A stretch of 40,314 bases of DNA from Chloroflexota bacterium (GTDB taxonomy: Bacteria; Chloroflexota; Anaerolineae; Aggregatilineales; Phototrophicaceae). The first letter of the stretch is position 1. Every line of letters begins with the position of its first letter. The notes beneath the pieces were generated by a model. The model did not search any database. It saw only the letters and a program-made list of their open reading frames with translations, and was not told the origin of the DNA. The stretch is taken from contig WTGN01000038.1 in assembly GCA_011523545.1 (NCBI GenBank), forward strand, positions 1 to 40,314, read 5' to 3'. Position numbers and translations under genes: made by a program. Below, piece by piece: positions 39,161 to 40,314 of this stretch.

Positions 39161-39176
39161 GGGGAGAAATCGCTTG
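39161..39176 (+). promoter_or_regulatory. Ribosome site and TTG start of the PfkB kinase gene
   Basis: GGGGAG (39161-39166) stands 7 nt before TTG (39174-39176). No ATG or GTG occurs in frame near the conserved N-terminus, and the alternative TTG at 39144 has no such site, so initiation at this TTG is the best reading. Confidence 0.6.
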
Positions 39177-40121
39177 ACGCGCGAGACGATTATCTGCGTG
39201 ACGCCCAACGCCGCGCTGGACCGCACCATGGTCGTGCCGGATTTCGCCATCGGCCGCATTTCGCGGATCCCGGCCGGCTTGACGGTGGCGGGCGGCAAGG
39301 GTTTGAATGTGGCGCGCGCGCTGCGGATTCTGGGCGGGAAGCCTCTGGCGATGGGACTGCTCGGCGGGCACACGGGGCGCATGGTGGCTGCGCTGGTGGT
39401 CGAGGAGGGCCTGGAAGCGGAATGGACCTGGTTCGCCGGCGAGACGCGGATCTGCAGCATCATCGCCAACGCGGATGGCGTTTCGACAGTCATCAACGAG
39501 TCTGGCTCTATCAGCCCCTCGCATTGGAAAGCGCTGGCCGATGACATTTGCCGCGCGGCCGGGCGCGACGATGTGAATGCGGTATGCCTCTGCGGCAGCC
39601 TCCCGCTGGGCGCCCCGGATGCGGCGCCGACTGATTTAATCGAACGCCTGAACTGGCTTGGGGCGCGTGTCTGGGTCGATAGCAGCAAGCAGTGGCTGGA
39701 AAATGCCATCGCAGCCGGCGCCTACGCCATCAAGGTCAATCGGGATGAAATGGCGGCGGCGCTGGGCGAAAGGCTGGATAGTACAGGCGAAGTCATTGCG
39801 GCGGCCCGCCGCCTGATCGCGGATGGCATCGGCGTCGTGGTGGTTTCCCTGGGCGCTGATGGCGCGCTGCTGGTGACGGATACGCTGATTGTCGAGGCAA
39901 GCCCGCCGGTGATTCGGCCGGTCGACCCGGTCGCCAGCGGCGATTGCCTTCATGCCGGCATCGTATCCGCTTTGGCGGACGGGGCTGATTTCGCCGAGGC
40001 GCTGCGGCGCGGGGTGGCGGCCGGCACCGTCAACGCTTTGTATGCCGGCGGCGCGCAATTCCCGCATGATCGCTATCTCGAGATATTGAAAGAAACGCGA
40101 GTTGCCCTACATTCGCCTTGA
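39174..40121 (+). CDS. PfkB-family sugar-phosphate kinase (1-phosphofructokinase/LacC-like)
   Basis: A 315-aa ribokinase-fold kinase. The opening IICVTPNAALDRTMVVPDFA and VAGGKGLNVARALRILGG near residues 40-57 are typical of the FruK/LacC/PfkB branch. An intermediate CLCGSLPLGAP and the ATP/catalytic end motif RPVDPVASGDCLHAGIVSAL hold the expected catalytic Asp in the S-G-D step (usually G-A-G-D). It would phosphorylate fructose 1-phosphate, tagatose 6-phosphate or a related sugar with ATP. It stands alone, divergent from the FHA gene, so no pathway partner narrows the substrate. The 174-nt gap upstream holds no clear promoter. Confidence 0.88.
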   Translation: MTRETIICVTPNAALDRTMVVPDFAIGRISRIPAGLTVAGGKGLNVARALRILGGKPLAMGLLGGHTGRMVAALVVEEGLEAEWTWFAGETRICSIIANADGVSTVINESGSISPSHWKALADDICRAAGRDDVNAVCLCGSLPLGAPDAAPTDLIERLNWLGARVWVDSSKQWLENAIAAGAYAIKVNRDEMAAALGERLDSTGEVIAAARRLIADGIGVVVVSLGADGALLVTDTLIVEASPPVIRPVDPVASGDCLHAGIVSALADGADFAEALRRGVAAGTVNALYAGGAQFPHDRYLEILKETRVALHSP

Positions 40122-40132
40122 TCGCCGGCGAA

Positions 40133-40162
40133 TTTACACTTTGTTTAAAGTTTTTGTATAGA
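40133..40162 (+). promoter_or_regulatory. Possible promoter reading out of the window
   Basis: TTTACA (40133-40138), an 18-nt spacer and TATAGA (40157-40162) in an AT-rich stretch (40133-40230). Its gene would lie beyond the window end. Spacing is acceptable but the boxes are imperfect. Confidence 0.3.
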
Positions 40163-40243
40163 CATTTGCCGCCCCATTTTTATCATGGCAGTCGATTCTG
40201 AGAAGTTCCAAGTAAGTATTGAGAATTAGGAAATGCCGCTTAT

Positions 40244-40289
40244 CTACCCCATCCCCCGGCCCCTTCCCCGAAGCATCAGGGAAGGGGAG
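40244..40289 (-). repeat. Family A G-rich hairpin repeat, copy 5 (covariant)
   Basis: Read on the minus strand the arms are TCCCCTTCCC (40279-40288) and GGGGAAGGGG (40260-40269). Both arms have an extra T/A pair compared with other copies (CTCCC/GGGAG), so pairing is kept. The G-tracts are complements of 40266-40269, 40260-40263, 40253-40257 and 40247-40250, with loops AA, CC and AT. The neighbouring gene on the right is not in the window. Confidence 0.85.
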
Positions 40290-40314
40290 TTTGCTGAGCG
40301 GGGTAGTTTTTCGC

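Overview
This 40.3 kb window is dense, GC-rich bacterial chromosome with no rRNA or tRNA gene, no CRISPR array and no transposase. The gene families point to a Chloroflexota (Anaerolineae-like) heterotroph: a Ser/Thr kinase with an extracellular beta-propeller, an FHA/SH3 protein with a Pro/Thr tail, a cytoplasmic reductive-dehalogenase homologue, DUF4013-like membrane proteins and a chelatase-type AAA+/VWA pair. This assignment is inferred from gene content only.

Layout. Positions 1-5440 (+): the 3' end of a sugar-binding protein gene, a double-ATPase RbsA-like subunit and an RbsC-like permease, followed by an aminotransferase and an HpcH/HpaI aldolase. Positions 5458-8637 (-): pdxS, a D-serine dehydratase/D-threonine aldolase-like PLP enzyme and an M19 dipeptidase. 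Position 8817 (+): a GNAT acetyltransferase. Positions 9491-15803 (-): potB-potC-potD-potA, then a reductive-dehalogenase-like Fe-S protein, a small unknown protein and a VanZ-like protein. Positions 15888-20578 (+): two more GNAT proteins, an FAD amine oxidase, an N-carbamoylputrescine-amidase-like hydrolase and a PhzF-family protein. Together with potABCD these look like a polyamine uptake and breakdown locus. Position 20745 (+): an aldo/keto reductase. Positions 21777-24441 (+): three tandem paralogous membrane proteins. Positions 24428-25977 (-): an SRPBCC protein and cdsA. Position 26305 (+): a receptor-like Ser/Thr kinase. Positions 28701-31155 (+): frr, uppS and an aldo/keto reductase. 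Positions 31152-38999 (-): an LPG-synthase-like membrane protein, alanine dehydrogenase, a C45-type peptidase, a chelatase-type AAA+ ATPase plus VWA pair in two reading frames, and a large FHA protein. Positions 39174-40121 (+): a PfkB-family sugar-phosphate kinase.

Three non-coding signals stand out. (1) A dispersed element of about 45 bp, in five copies, combines a covarying hairpin with four G-tracts that fit a G-quadruplex. In all four copies whose downstream gene can be identified, the G-rich strand is the sense strand just 5' of that gene. (2) A second hairpin family has three copies with compensatory changes; two copies begin exactly 18 nt after a stop codon. (3) A run of nine A residues joins the AAA+ ORF to the VWA ORF in the -1 frame, 9 nt before the ATPase stop codon. 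This is a strong candidate for programmed frameshifting or transcriptional slippage that makes two chelatase subunits from one gene.
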